Assembly (NCBI RefSeq): GCF_045679555.1
Contig: NC_092093.1
Location: forward strand, 64,244,890 to 64,308,889
Reading direction: 5' to 3'
Source of the DNA: Salvelinus alpinus
Lineage: Eukaryota > Chordata > Actinopteri > Salmoniformes > Salmonidae
DNA length: 64,000 bases
Part shown: piece by piece, positions 12,025 to 24,800 of the stretch
How positions within the stretch are numbered: the stretch's first letter is position 1
Layout of the letters: each line of letters starts with the position of its first letter
Notes under the pieces: model-generated
The model's input: only the letters and a program-made list of their open reading frames with translations
Told to the model about the DNA's origin: nothing
The model's database searches: none
Made by a program: the position numbers and the translations under genes

Positions 12025-12185
12025 AGAGGCTTGTGAGGTGTGGACAGCTCATAATAATGGATGGAATGGTATCCAACACGTGGAAAACCAGGTGTTTGAT
12101 GTGTTTGATACCATTCCATTCATTCTGTTCCAGCCATTACTGAGCCTGTCCTCCCCATTTAAAGTGCCACCAGCCACCACTGATT
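12025..12185. repeat. Palindromic MITE-like repeat
   Basis: Inverted arms ATGGAATGGTATC (about 12,060) and GATACCATTCCATTCAT (about 12,107) flank a GTGTTTGATGTGTTTGATA core, followed by CCAGCCATTACTGAGCC and GCCACCAGCCACC. This is a common salmonid short non-autonomous repeat. No coding capacity. Confidence 0.65.
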
Positions 12186-13190
12186 TTCACCTTATTAAAA
12201 TCCAAGACATGTACTGTAGACTATCAGCTCCCAATGCAAAGAGAGAGAAAGAGAGGCAGAGAGAGAGAGGATCTCCTCAAACATTGTGTTATAGACTCTG
12301 TGGAGCTGTGGACCATTGCAGCAGCTCTGTGTCAACTAGCACTTGTACAGATTAGCAGGGGACTGTGTGGGAATGAAAGGCTCAATCCACAGACATAACT
12401 GTCACCAGCCTCTATCCTGACCCCCTTTCAGCGGGGACAGACTACTACCATGCCTTTGAAATGGTGGATTATGACCTCCCTATACACCCTGTTCCAGCCC
12501 CCAGTAAAAATCACACACTCTCACACTCACTCTTTTTCAGCAGTGTAGTTAGTAAACATTATAAGGGGAGGGGGTCATACTTTCTACTGTACTGGCATTG
12601 GCTGGCAGACATGAAATTAGATGGGGGGAGAGAGAGATAGAGCTGGGAGCAACTTTCCTACTGAATGAGGGATGCAGAGACCTTGAGCTGACCCTGTGTT
12701 TGGCAGCTGTTTAGATATCTGGCTGTTACTCACAGGCTCCATGCCTGTCAACATAATGTACGTTTGAACAGCATCAATGGCCGTAAAACACTCACCTCAG
12801 GGACCATCATAAACAGCAACAATATAATTCATTAAGAAGAACATTGTTATTAGTGGAGATGATAAAGTAACTGTCCAGTGTTTCCAGATTTCTATCAAAT
12901 ATGAGCTATAATTAATTACAATGAGTGAAATACTTTTTCCCTCCACAAATGGGTAATTAGGTATGTTAAAAAGCAGCTTTTCTATGTTGGAATGGTGTGG
13001 GCGTACCCCAACAACAGATTGGTGTGTATACCGGTCATTAAAAATATTCATGCGAGTAGACCGCTGATTGGCCAGCTAAGCCAATGAGGCAGGATGACAT
13101 TTTCTATGAGGAAAAAGCAAGCATTTTTTTAAAACGGTCTGTTTGAGATACAAGTCTGAGGTAGGGTTTTGAAGTGTAGCACGTAATAAT
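12186..13190. other. Intergenic sequence
   Basis: GA-rich patch at 12,238-12,270; the 12,800-13,080 part looks like diverged repeat sequence. No gene recognised. Confidence 0.45.
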
Positions 13191-13194
13191 CGTC

Positions 13195-14010
13195 TGTCCT
13201 CGGTTGCAATAGTCACTACCGAGTTCCAAACTACCTCTGCAAGCAACATCAGCACAAGATCTATTTGTTGAGAGCTTCAGGAAATGGGTTTCCATGGCTG
13301 AGCAGCCGCACACAAGCCTAAAATCACCATGCGTAATGCAAAGCGTCGGCTGGAGTGGTGTAAATCTGTTCTTTAGAGTGAAGAATCACGCTTCACCATC
13401 TGGCAGTCCGACGGACGAATGTGGGTTTGCCGGATGCCCGGAGAACGCTACCTGCCCGAATGTATAGTGCCAACTGTAAAGTTTGGTGGAGGAGGAATAA
13501 TGGTCTGGGGTTGTTTTTCATGCTTCAGGCTAGGCCCCTTAGTTCCAGTGAAGGGAAATCTTAATGCTACAGCATATAATGACATTGTAGACGATTTTGT
13601 GCTTCCAACTTTGGGGCAAAAGTTGGGGAATGCCCTTTCCTGTTTCAACGTGACAATGCCCCTGTGCACAAAGCAAGGTCCTTTCAGAAATGGTTTGTCG
13701 AGATCGGTGTGGAAGAACTTGACTGGCCTGCACAGAGACCTGACCTCAACCCTATCAAACACCTTTGGGATGAATTGGAACACCGACTGCGAGCCAGGCC
13801 TAATCGCCCAACATCAATGCCGACCTCACTAATGCTCTTGTGGCTGAATGGAAGCAAGTCCCTGCAGCAATGTTCCAAGATCTAGTGGAAAGCCTTCCCA
13901 GAAGAGTGGAGGCTGTTATAGCAGCAAAGGGGGGAGGACCAAGTCCATATTAATGCTCATGATTTTGTAATGAAATGTTTGACGAGCAAGTGTCCACATA
14001 CTTTTGTGGA
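13195..14010 (+). pseudogene. Tc1-like transposon remnant with broken transposase
   Basis: Transposase similarity runs from GTTCCAAACTACCTCTGCAA to the 3' end GTGTCCACATACTTTTG. Recognisable pieces, split over two frames at 13,419-13,885, include [20 protein letters not shown] and [20 protein letters not shown]. In the last motif the catalytic Glu of DD34E is replaced by Lys (NPIKH instead of NPIEH), and a frameshift separates the halves, so it is inactive. Sister copies are at 34,958-35,656 and, as a fragment, at 55,870-56,010. Confidence 0.88.
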
Positions 14011-14823
14011 AAAAAGCTATGGGCTACATAAAACACTGCTGCCATCTTGTGGCCGAACAGGTGAATTGCAAACAGTTTCACTTGATTGTTTTGATGATGG
14101 TAGGTGCACACTAACTTTGTGCACCTGCGCCATTGTTAATTGTTTATGTTGTGTATCAAGTGTAAAAAGCCTATAATTTAAAAAATAGTAATACAACCAT
14201 ATAAATAATTCATATTTAATTAAAAGTCTCATGATCATGCCTATCACAGGTCTGTGAAACCGGAATGCATTTCAACCAAATATTTAACTTCTATTTCAGC
14301 CGAAATGAGGTATGGATACTGAAAAACCAATTTCAAGTAAATGAATTTCATAGATAACTCAATCATTCAGGAACAGTAATGGAATACTCAAAATAATATT
14401 TCTGTGTAGATGTGTGTTTCCATATGCCTTTACAGTGAAATGCTTACTTACAAGCCCTTAACCAACAATGCTTGAAGAAGTTTTAAGAAAAAAAGTGTTA
14501 AGTAAAAAATAGAAAATTAAAGTAACAAATAATTAAAAAGCAGCAGTAAAATAACAATAGTGAGGCTATATACAGGGGGTACCGGTACAGAGTCAACGTG
14601 CGAGGTAATTGAGGTAATATGTACATGTAGGTAGAGTTAAAGTGACTATGCATAGATCATAAACAGAGAATAGCAGCAGCGTAAAAGAGGGGTGTGGGTA
14701 GCCCTTTGATTAGCTGTTCAGGAGTTTTATAGCTTGGGGGTAGAAGCTGTTAAGAAGTCTTTTGGACCTAGACTTGGCGCTCCGGTAGCGCTTGCCATGC
14801 TGTAGCAGAGAGAATAGTCCATG

Positions 14824-17159
14824 TGTAAAGGTTTTCTTCCTGGGGTGAAGGAGAGGACCAAAATGCAGCGTAGCCAGTGCTCAACATGTTTAATTATAAG
14901 AACAAGTGAACACTACAAACAACTTACAAAATAACAAACGTGCAAAACCGATACAGACCTATCTGGTCCCCACACCACCATAGTCACTCCCCGCTTCTGT
15001 ATCCCCCTCCCAATGACCACCCTCCAACTAAAACCACCTAAATGAAGGGGCAGCACCGGGATAAGGGGCAGCACCGGGATAAGGGGCAGCACCGGGATAA
15101 GGGGCGGCAGGTCCTGGCTGAGGAACTCTGGCAGGTCCTGGCTGAGGGACTCTGGCAGGTCCTGGCTGAGGGACTCTGGCAGGTCCTGGCTGAGGGACTC
15201 TGGCAGGTCCTGGCTGAGGGACTCTGGCAGGTCCGGGCTGAGGGACTCTGGCAGGTCCGGGCTGAGGGACTCTGGCAGGTCCGGGCTGACGGAAGGCTCT
15301 GGCTGATCCGGTCTGGCGGAAGGCTCTGGCTGATCCGGTCTGGCGGAAGGCTCTGGCTGATCCGGTCTGGCGGAAGGCTCTGGCTGATCCGGTCTGGCGG
15401 AAGGCTCTGGCTGATCCGGTCTGGCGGAAGGCTCTGGCTGATCCGGTCTGGCGGAAGGCTCTGGCTGATCCGGTCTGGCGGAAGGCTCTAGCGGCTCCTG
15501 TCTGGCGGACGGCTCTAGCGGCTCCTGTCTGGCGGACGGCTCTGTAGGCTCATGGCAGACGGGCGGCTTTGCAGGCTCATGGCAGACGGGCGGCTTTGCA
15601 GGCTCATGGCAGACGGACAGTTCAGACGGCGTAGGGCAGACGGGCAGTTCAGACGCCGCTGGGCAGACGGGCAGTTCAGGCGCCGCTGGGCAGACGGGCA
15701 GTTCAGGCGCCGCTGGGCAGACGGCAGACTCTGGCCGGCTGAGACGCACTGTAGGCCTGGTGCGTGGTACCGGAACTGGAGGTACCGGGCTAAGGACACG
15801 CACCTTCAGGCTAGTGCGGGGAACAACAACAGGGCACACTGGACTCTCGTGGCGCACTCTAGGCCTGGTGCGTGGTACCGGAACTGGAGGTACCGGGCTG
15901 AGGGCACACACCTCAGGGCGAGTGCGGGGAGAAGGAACAGTGCGTACAGGGCTCTGGAGACGCACAGGAGGCTTGGTGCGTGGTGCCGGAACTGGAGGCA
16001 CTGGGCTGGAGACACGCACCATAGGGAGAGTGCGTGGAGGAGGAACAGGGCTCTGGAGATGCACTGGAAGCCTGGTGCGTGGTGTAGGCACTGGTGGTAC
16101 TGAGCTGGGGTGGGAAGGTGGCGCCGGATATACCGGACCGTGAAGGAGGACACGTGCTCTTGAGCACCGAGCCTCCCCAACCTTACCAGGTTGAATGGTC
16201 CCCGTAGCCCTGCCAGTGCACTGTGCTATGCAGGCGAACCGGGGACACCACCTGTAAGGCTGGTGCCATGTACGCCGGCCCGAGGAGACGTACTGGAGAC
16301 CAGATACGTTGGGCCGGCTTCATGGCACTCGGCTCGATGCCCAACCTAGCCCTCCCAGTGCGGCAAGGTGGAATAGCCCGCACTGGGCTAAGCACGCGTA
16401 CTGGGGACACCGTGCGCTTTACCGCATAACACGGTGTCTGACCAGTACGACGCTCTCTCACTCCACGGCAAGCCCGGGGAGTTGGCTCAGGTATCCAACC
16501 CGGCTTCGCCACACTCCCCTTTAGCCCCCCCCCCAAGAAATTTTTGGGTGAGCCTCTCGGGCTTCCAGCCTCTCTTACGTGCTGCCTCCTCAATCCACCG
16601 CTCCTGGGCTGTGGCTGCCTCCTTCACCTCCCGAGAGCGGCGATTCTCTCCAACCCTTCCCCAGGGTCCTTTTCCGTCCATGATCTCCCAAGACCATTCC
16701 TCCTGTGTCCAGTAGTCCTGTGTACTGGGCCGCTGCTGCTCCCCGTTGCTACGCTGCTTGGTCCTGGTTTGGTGGGTGGTTCTGTAAAGGTTTTCTTCCT
16801 GGGGTGAAGGAGAGGACCAAAATGCAGCGTAGCCAGTGCTCAACATGTTTAATTATAAGAACAAGTGAACACTACAAACAACTTACAAAATAACAAACGT
16901 GCAAAACCGATACAGACCTATCTGGTGCAGAACACAAACACAGAGACAGGTAACAACCACCCACAACGAACACAGTGAAACAACCTACCTAAATATGACT
17001 CTTAATTAGAGGAACGCAAAACACCTGCCTCTAATTAAGAGCCATACCAGGCAACCCTAAACCAACATAGAAACACACAACATAGAATGCCCACCCAAAA
17101 CTCACGCCCTGACCATCACACACATACAAAACAACAGAAAACAGGTCAGGAACGTGACA
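14824..17159 (-). mobile_element. Non-autonomous LTR retroelement (family 2) with CCATG target duplication
   Basis: The left LTR copy begins TGTAAAGG at 14,824 and is truncated about 145 bases in. The right copy is 16,783-17,159, ending CGTGACA. The direct repeat CCATG flanks the element at 14,819-14,823 and 17,160-17,164. The interior encodes, on the minus strand, a proline-rich repetitive protein and no gag, protease, RT or integrase motif. It is inserted in the LINE. The interior next to the left LTR is deleted relative to the intact sister at 35,984-39,073, and its frame is broken, so it is an older copy. Confidence 0.88.
14967..16846 (-). pseudogene. Broken single ORF of LTR element family 2 (LTR-initiated, proline-rich protein)
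   Basis: The frame starts at ATG 16,846 inside the LTR, gives a lead with GYAAFWSS, crosses the LTR edge at 16,783 (...NLYR) and continues with TTHQTRTKQ and a Trp-rich block (GKGPWGRVGENRRSRE, AQERWIEEAARKRGWKP) to about 16,487. After a frame shift it resumes as VSPVRVLSPVR-type repeats and, in the frame at 16,091-14,913, as PxPRTRPxVR and then [17 protein letters not shown] and PESLSQDL repeats. It is clearly homologous over its length to the intact 724-codon frame at 36,491-38,665. No known domain recognised. Confidence 0.75.
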
Positions 17160-18794
17160 CCATGACTAGGGTGGCTGGAGTCTTTGACAATTTTTAAGGC
17201 CTTCCTCTGACACCGCCTGGTAGAGAGGTCCTGGATGGCAGGAAGCTTGGCCCCAGTGATGTACTGGGCCGTACGCATTACCCTCTGTAGTGCTGTGCGG
17301 TCAGAGGCTGATCGGTTGCCATACCAGGCGGTGATGCAACCAGTCAATATGCCTTCGATGGTGTAGCTGTAGAACCTTTTCAGTCTCCTGAGGGGGAATA
17401 GGCTTTGTCGTGCCCTCTTCACGACTGTCTTAGTGTGTTTGGACCATGATAGTTTGTTGGTGATGTGGACACCAAGGACCTTGAAGCTCTCAACCTGCTC
17501 CACTGCAGCCCCATCGATGAGAATGGGGGCGTGCTCGGTCCTCCTTTTCCTGTAGTCCACAATCATCTCCTTTGTCTTGATCACGTTGAGGGAGAGGTTG
17601 TTGTCCTGGCACCACACGGCCAGGTCACTGACCTCCTCCGTATAGGCTGTGCCATCGTTACTGGTGATCAGGCCTACCACTGTTGATGATGGTGTTGGAG
17701 TCATTGGGCCATGCAGTCTTGAGTGAACATGGAGTACAGGAGGGGACTGAGCACGCACCCCTGAGGGGCCCCCGTGATGAGGATCAGTGTAGCGGATGTG
17801 TCGTTACCTACCCTTACCACCTGGGGGCGGCCCGTCAGGAAGTCCAGGATCCAGTTGCAGAGGGGGGTGTTTAGTCCCAGAGTCCTTAGCTTAGTGATGA
17901 GCTTTGAGGGCACTATGGTGTTGAACGCTGAGCTGTAGTCAATGAATAGCATTCTCACATACAGTAGGTGTTCCTTTTGTCCAGGTGGGAAAGGGCAGTG
18001 TTGAGTGCAATAGAGATTGCATGATCTGTGGATATGTTGGGGTGGTATACAAATTGGAGTGGGTCTAGGGTTTCTGGGATGATGGTGTTAATGTGAGCCA
18101 TGACCAGCCTTTCAAAGCACTTCATGCCTACAGACGTGAGTGTTACGGGGCGATAGTCATTTAGACAGGTTACCTTAGTGTTCTTGGGCACAGGGACTAT
18201 GGTGGTCTGCTTGAAACATGTTGGTATTACAGACTCTGACAGGGACAGGTTGAAAATGTCAGTGAAGACACTTGCCAGTTGGTCAGCGCATGCTCAGAGT
18301 ACACGTCCTGGTAATTCGTCTTGGCCTGAGGCCTTGTGAATATTGACCTGTTTACAGGTCTTACTCACATCGGCTCCGGAGAGTGTGATCACACAGTCGT
18401 CCGGAACAGCTGAGGCTCTCATGCAGGCTTCAGTTTAACTTGCCTCAGAACGAGCATATAAGTAATTTAGCTCGTCTAGTAGACTCGTGTCACTGGGCAG
18501 CTCTCGGCTGTGCTTCCCTTTGTAGTCTGTAAGCCCTGCCACATCCTACGAGCATCGGAGCCGGTGTAGTACGATTCAATTTTAGTCCTGTATTGACGCT
18601 TTGCTTGTTTGATGGTTTGTCAGAGGACATAGCGGGATTCCTTATAAGCTTCCGGGTTAGAGTCCCGCTCCTTGAAAGCGGCAGCTCTACCCTTTAGCTC
18701 AGTGCGGATGTTGCCTGTAATCCGTGGCTTCTGGTTGGGGTATGTACGTACAGTCACTGTGGGGACGACGTCATCGATGCACTTATTGATGAAG

Positions 18795-19225
18795 CCAAAT
18801 CAAATCAAATCAAATTTTATTTGTCACATACACATGGTTAGCAGATGTTAATGCGAGTGTAGCGAAATGCTTGTGCTTCTAGTTCCGACAATGCAGTAAT
18901 AACCAACAAGTAATCTAACCTAACAATTCCACAACTACTACCTTATACACACAAGTGTAAAGGGATAAAGAATATGTACATAAAGATATATGAATGAGTG
19001 ATGGTACAGAACGGCATAGGCAAGATGCAGTAGATGGTATAGAGTACAGTCTATACATATGAGATGAGTAATGTAGGGTATGTAAACATTATATTAAGTG
19101 GCATTGTTTAAAGTGGCTAGTGATACATTTTTACATAATTTCCATCCATTCCCATTATTAAAGTGGCTGGAGTTGAGTCAGTATGTTGGCAGCAGCCACT
19201 AAATGTTAGAAGTTAATGTTATAGC
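18795..19225 (-). mobile_element. Truncated LINE 3' end inserted in the older LINE
   Basis: Begins with the (CAAAT)n tail and ATTTTATTTGTCACATACAC, typical of salmonid L2-like 3' ends in reverse orientation, and continues as 3' UTR. The host LINE endonuclease/RT spacer resumes at CCAGTGACTGATGTGGTG. Host sequence on the two sides (TTATTGATGAAGCC and AGCCAGTGACTG) shares AGCC, a possible short target duplication. Confidence 0.75.
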
Positions 19226-20420
19226 CAGTGACTGATGTGGTGTACTCATCAATGCCATCGGATGAATCCTGTTCTAGTCTGTGCTAGCAAAACAGTCCTG
19301 TAGCTTAGCATCTGCTTCATCTGACGACTTTCTTATTGACTGAGTCACTGGTGCTTCCTGCTTTAGTTTTTGCTTGTAAGCAGGAATCGGGATGATTATG
19401 GTCAGATTTGCCAAATGGATGGCGAGGGAGAGCTTTTTATGCGTCTCTGTGTGTGGAGTAAAGATGGTCTACAGTTTTTTTCCTCTGGTTGCACATTTAA
19501 CATGCTGGTAGAAATTAGGTAAAACGGATTTGAGTTTCCCTGCATTAAAGTCCCCGGGCACTAGGAGCGCCGCCTCTGGGTGAGCGTTTTCCTGTTTGCT
19601 TATGGAGGAATACAGCTCATTGAGTGAGGTCTTTGTGCCAGCATTGGTTTGTGGTGGTATATAGACAGCTACAAAAAATACAAATGAAACACTTGGTAAA
19701 TAGTGTGGTCTACAGCTTATCATGAGACACTCTACCTCAGGTGAGCAAAACCTTGAGACTTCCTTAGATTTTGTTTACCAGCTGTTGTTTACAAATATAC
19801 ATAGACCGCCACCCCTTGTCTTACCAGATGCTGCTGTTCTATCCTGCCGAAAAAGCTTTAAACCCGCCTGCTGTATGTTAATCATGTCGCCGTTCAGCCA
19901 CGACTCGGTGAAACATAAGATATTACAGTTTTTAATATCCCGTTGGTAGGATATACGTGACCGTAGTTTGTCTATTTTATTATTGATTGATTGTACGTTG
20001 GCTAATAGGACCAATGGTAAAGGTAGATTACCCTGTCGGCGACGGATCCTTACAAGGCACCCCGAACTTCGCCCCCGATATCTCCGTCTCTTTCTACTGC
20101 GAATGACGGGGATGAGGGCCTTGTCGGTCATCTGAAGTAAATCCTTCCCGTCCTACTCGTTAAAGAAAAAGTATTCATCCAGTACGGGATGAGTAATCGC
20201 TGTCCTGATATCTAGAAGCTCTTTTCGGTCATAAAACACGGTGGCAGAAACATTACATACAAAGTAAGTTACAAATAACACAAAGAAACATACACAATAG
20301 CACAATTGGTTACGGGATCGTAAAACGGCAGCCATCTCCTTCGGCGCCATGCTCTCCTTGTTTAACAATCCTCGTGAGCACTTCTGGTCCCCACAAGGAT
20401 AGTAAAAACAAAAACACACA

Positions 20421-20557
<137 letters not shown>

Positions 20558-20682
20558 ACAACACACAAACAGTGCTGGTCACCTTTGTTTAAGTCAGTTA
20601 TAACAATTAGGCTAACCAGCCAATCTTCATCAGCCTATGTTATAATTTTTGCTATTCTAGGTGAGCATTTAAAACCAAGAGA

Positions 20683-21210
20683 ATGTTATGGAGCATGTTA
20701 TGGAGCCATACGGAGAATGTTATGGAGCATGTTATGAGCCATATGGAGAATGTTATGGAGCCATATGGAGAATGTTATGGAGCCGTATGGAGAATGTTAT
20801 GGAGCATGTTATGGAGCGATATCAAGAATGTTATGGAGCATGTTATGGAGCATGTTATGGAGCCATATGGAGAATGTTATGGAGCATGTTATGGAGCCAT
20901 ATGGAGAATGTTATGGAGCATGTTATGGAGAATGTTATGGAGCATGTTATGGAGCCATATGGAGAATGTTATGGAGCATGTTATGGAGCCATATGGAGAA
21001 TGTTATGGAGCATGTTATGGAGCATGTTATAGAGCCATATGGAGAATGTTATGGAGCATGTTATAGAGCCATATGGAGAATGTTATGGAGCATGTTATAG
21101 AGCCATATGGCGAATGTTATGGAGCATGTTATAGAGCCATATGGAGAATGTTATGGAGCATGTTATAGAGCCATATGGAGCATGTTATGGAGCATGTTAT
21201 GGAGCATGCC
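20683..21210. repeat. Compound minisatellite built on GTTATGGAGCAT / GTTATGGAGCCATATGGAGAAT
   Basis: Two sub-units of 12 bp and 22 bp alternate, giving mostly a 34-bp period with irregular extra 12-bp units, over about 525 bases. CCATATGG is a palindromic core. Late copies carry ATAGAGCC instead of ATGGAGCC. Several overlapping frames (MLWSMLWSH type) are artefacts. Confidence 0.92.
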
Positions 21211-21321
21211 ACCATATGGCTCCAGCAAAAACGCTACAATTATATAGCCTTTCATTAGTTTCCTTTTTCATATTCAAAATTAGCTATAGGCTATATGGTG
21301 GTAGCACATATGTTAATTAGT

Positions 21322-21545
21322 TTATACAGGGGTCTAAGGCACTGCATCTCAGTGCAAGAAGTGCCACTACAGTCCCTGGTTCGAATCCAGGCTGTGTCAC
21401 ATCCGGCCGTGATTGGGAGTCACATAGGGCGACGCATAATTGGCCCAACGTCGTCCGTGGTTTGGCCAGGTTAGGCCGTCTTTGTAAATAAGAATTTAAA
21501 TAAGAACTGACTTGCCAAGTTAAATAAAGGTTCAATTAAAAAATA
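21322..21545 (+). mobile_element. tRNA-derived SINE, plus orientation
   Basis: Head GGTCTAAGGCACTGCATCTC with B-box-like GGTTCGAATCC, body CACATCCGGCCGTGATTGGG, tail GAACTGACTTGCCAAGTTAA ending in AATAAAGG and an A-rich end. Same family as the minus-strand copy at 3361-3597. The polymerase III promoter boxes are visible; it is not a tRNA gene. Confidence 0.9.
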
Positions 21546-21607
21546 AATATTGGAGCAGTCACACTGAACAACAACTAAGTTTGATTCAGGTTGAACAATG
21601 ATGAAAC

Positions 21608-21890
21608 AAATTGATAGGCCGCAAGAGGACTGGTGACCGTGTCATGTGGCAGCTTTGCCTACCAGGGTTGGGCGAGGAGGACTCACTGAATCTGGCTGTT
21701 GACATTATGAAACCAGACCATTGTCCTTTCGTACCGAGCAAACCCCGGCTGCTGGTGTCGGCCACAGTCAGGATTATTCTCCGTAACAGCAGACCGGACA
21801 TGATGTTGACCGCAGACCTGCTCCAGTCATCAGCAAAGGAACAAGATACTTTACACAGTAGTTCAAGTGAATCTTCACCTCTAGACACAG
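21608..21890 (+). other. Coding-like unique segment, possible exon of unknown gene
   Basis: An open plus-strand frame (from 21,611) of unrepetitive, mixed composition, with segments such as MWQLCLPGLGEEDSLNLAVD and PSKPRLLVSATVRIILRNSR. An AG acceptor-like TTGATAG lies directly before it. I do not recognise the protein. Its 3' end (SSPLDTVIEE) runs into the first units of the 22-bp satellite, so the satellite appears to have grown out of it. A shorter antisense frame also exists. Could be a non-coding unique segment or an exon remnant. Confidence 0.25.
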
Positions 21891-24800
21891 TTATAGAGGA
21901 GTATGGACACAGTTATAGAGGAGGATAGACACAGTTATAGAGGAGGATAGACACAGTTATAGAGGAGGCTAGACACAGTTATAGAGGAGGATAGACACAG
22001 TTATAGAGGAGGATAGACACAGTTATAGAGGAGGATAGACACAGTTATAGAGGAGGATAGACACAGTTATAGAGGAAGCTAGACACATTTATAGAGGAGG
22101 ATAGACACAGTTATAGAGGAGGCTAGACACAATTATAGAGGAGGATAGACACAGTTATAGAGGAGGATAGACACAGTTATAGAGGAGGATAGACACAGTT
22201 ATAGAGGAGGCTAGACACAGTTATAGAGGAGGCTAGACACAGTTATAGAGGAGGATAGACACAGTTATAGAGGAGGATAGACACAGTTATAGAGGAGGCT
22301 AGACACAGTTATAGAGGAGGATAGACACAATTATAGAGGAGGATAGACACAGTTATAGAGGAGGATAGACACAGTTATAGAGGAGGCTAGACACAATTAT
22401 AGAGGAGTATAGACACAGTTATAGAGGAGGATAGACACAATTATAGAGGAGGATAGACACAATTATAGAGGAGTATAGACACAGTTATAGAGGAGGCTAG
22501 ACACAATTATAGAGGAGGATAGACACAGTTATAGAGGAGGCTAGACACAGTTATAGAGGAGGATAGACACAGTTATAGAGGAGGATAGACACAGTTATAG
22601 AGGAGGATAGACACATTTATAGAGGAGGATAGACACAGTTATAGAGGAGGCTAGACACAGTTATAGAGGAGGATAGACACAGTTATAGAGGAGGATAGAC
22701 ACAGTTATAGAGGAGGCTAGACACAGTTATAGAGGAGGATAGACACAGTTATAGAAGAGGCTAGACACAATTATAGAGGAGGCTAGACACAGTTATAGAG
22801 GAGGATAGACACAGTTATAGAGGAGGATAGACACAGTTATAGAGGAGGCTAGACACAGTTATAGAGGAGGATAGACACAATTATAGAGGAGGCTAGACAC
22901 AGTTATAGAGGAGGATAGACACAGTTATAGAGGAGGATAGACACAGTTATAGAGGAGGCTAGACACAGTTATAGAGGAGGATAGACACAATTATAGAGGA
23001 GGATAGACACAGTTATAGAGGAGGATAGACACAGTTATAGAGGAGGCTAGACACAATTATAGAGGAGTATAGACACAGTTATAGAGGAGGATAGACACAA
23101 TTATAGAGGAGGATAGACACAATTATAGAGGAGTATAGACACAGTTATAGAGGAGGCTAGACACAATTATAGAGGAGGATAGACACAGTTATAGAGGAGG
23201 CTAGACACAGTTATAGAGGAGGATAGACACAGTTATAGAGGAGGATAGACACAGTTATAGAGGAGGATAGACACATTTATAGAGGAGGATAGACACAGTT
23301 ATAGAGGAGGCTAGACACAGTTATAGAGGAGGATAGACACAGTTATAGAGGAGGATAGACACAGTTATAGAGGAGGCTAGACACAGTTATAGAGGAGGAT
23401 AGACACAGTTATAGAAGAGGCTAGACACAATTATAGAGGAGGCTAGACACAGTTATAGAGGAGGATAGACACAGTTATAGAGGAGGATAGACACAGTTAT
23501 AGAGGAGGCTAGACACAGTTATAGAGGAGGATAGACACAATTATAGAGGAGGCTAGACACAGTTATAGAGGAGGATAGACACAGTTATAGAGGAAGCTAG
23601 ACACAGTTATAGAGGAGGATAGACACAGTTATAGAGGAGGCTAGACACAATTATAGAGGAGCATAGACACAGTTATAGAGGAGGATAGACACAGTTATAG
23701 AGGAGGCTAGACACATTTATAGAGGAGTATAGACACATTTATAGAGGAGGATAGACACAGTTATAGAGGAGGCTAGACACATTTATAGAGTAGGATAGAC
23801 ACAGTTATAGAGGAGGATAGACACAGTTATAGAGGAGGATAGACACAGTTATAGAGGAGGCTAGACACAGTTATAGAGGAGGATAGACACAGTTATAGAG
23901 GAGTATAGACACAGTTATAGAGGAGGATAGACACAGTTATAGAGGAGGATAGACACAGTTATAGAGGAGGCTAGACACAGTTATAGAGGAGGATAGACAC
24001 AGTTATAGAGGAGGATAGACACAGTTATAGAGGAGGATAGACACAGTTATAGAGGAGGATAGACACAGTTATAGAGGAAGCTAGACACATTTATAGAGGA
24101 GGATAGACACAGTTATAGAGGAGGCTAGACACAATTATAGAGGAGGATAGACACAGTTATAGAGGAGGATAGACACAGTTATAGAGGAGGATAGACACAG
24201 TTATAGAGGAGGCTAGACACAGTTATAGAGGAGGCTAGACACAGTTATAGAGGAGGATAGACACAGTTATAGAGGAGGATAGACACAGTTATAGAGGAGG
24301 CTAGACACAGTTATAGAGGAGGATAGACACAATTATAGAGGAGGATAGACACAGTTATAGAGGAGGATAGACACAGTTATAGAGGAGGCTAGACACAATT
24401 ATAGAGGAGTATAGACACAGTTATAGAGGAGGATAGACACAATTATAGAGGAGGATAGACACAATTATAGAGGAGTATAGACACAGTTATAGAGGAGGCT
24501 AGACACAATTATAGAGGAGGATAGACACAGTTATAGAGGAGGCTAGACACAGTTATAGAGGAGGATAGACACAGTTATAGAGGAGGATAGACACAGTTAT
24601 AGAGGAGGATAGACACATTTATAGAGGAGGATAGACACAGTTATAGAGGAGGCTAGACACAGTTATAGAGGAGGATAGACACAGTTATAGAGGAGGATAG
24701 ACACAGTTATAGAGGAGGCTAGACACAGTTATAGAGGAGGATAGACACAGTTATAGAAGAGGCTAGACACAATTATAGAGGAGGCTAGACACAGTTATAG

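Larger units (their letters stand above)
14425..20370 (-). mobile_element. Non-LTR retrotransposon (CR1/L2-like LINE), minus strand, interrupted twice
   Basis: In minus-strand order: start of a protein (MAPKEMAAVLRSRNQLC) near 20,348; an endonuclease region at 20,131-19,469 (LLANVQSINNKIDKL, FTESWLN, PGDFNAGKLKSVLPN); reverse transcriptase pieces at 18,191-17,701 ([42 protein letters not shown]); thumb and C-terminal region at 17,700-17,163 (KVLGVHITNKLSW, LTGCITAWYGN); then a 3' UTR down to about 14,425. A second LINE tail (18,795-19,225) and an LTR element (14,824-17,159) are inserted. The FADD catalytic box expected after the GAPQG block is missing and several frameshifts exist, so the copy is dead. 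Exact clade is not resolved. Confidence 0.85.

Noticed and set aside
15042..16143. Plus-strand frames over the LTR element interior ([28 protein letters not shown] types)
   Set aside because: Complementary shadows of the minus-strand proline-rich frame; the minus frame is consistent with LTR and polypurine-tract orientation and is shared with the sister element.
20653..21210. MLWSMLWSH-type small proteins
   Set aside because: Translation of a compound minisatellite in three overlapping frames.
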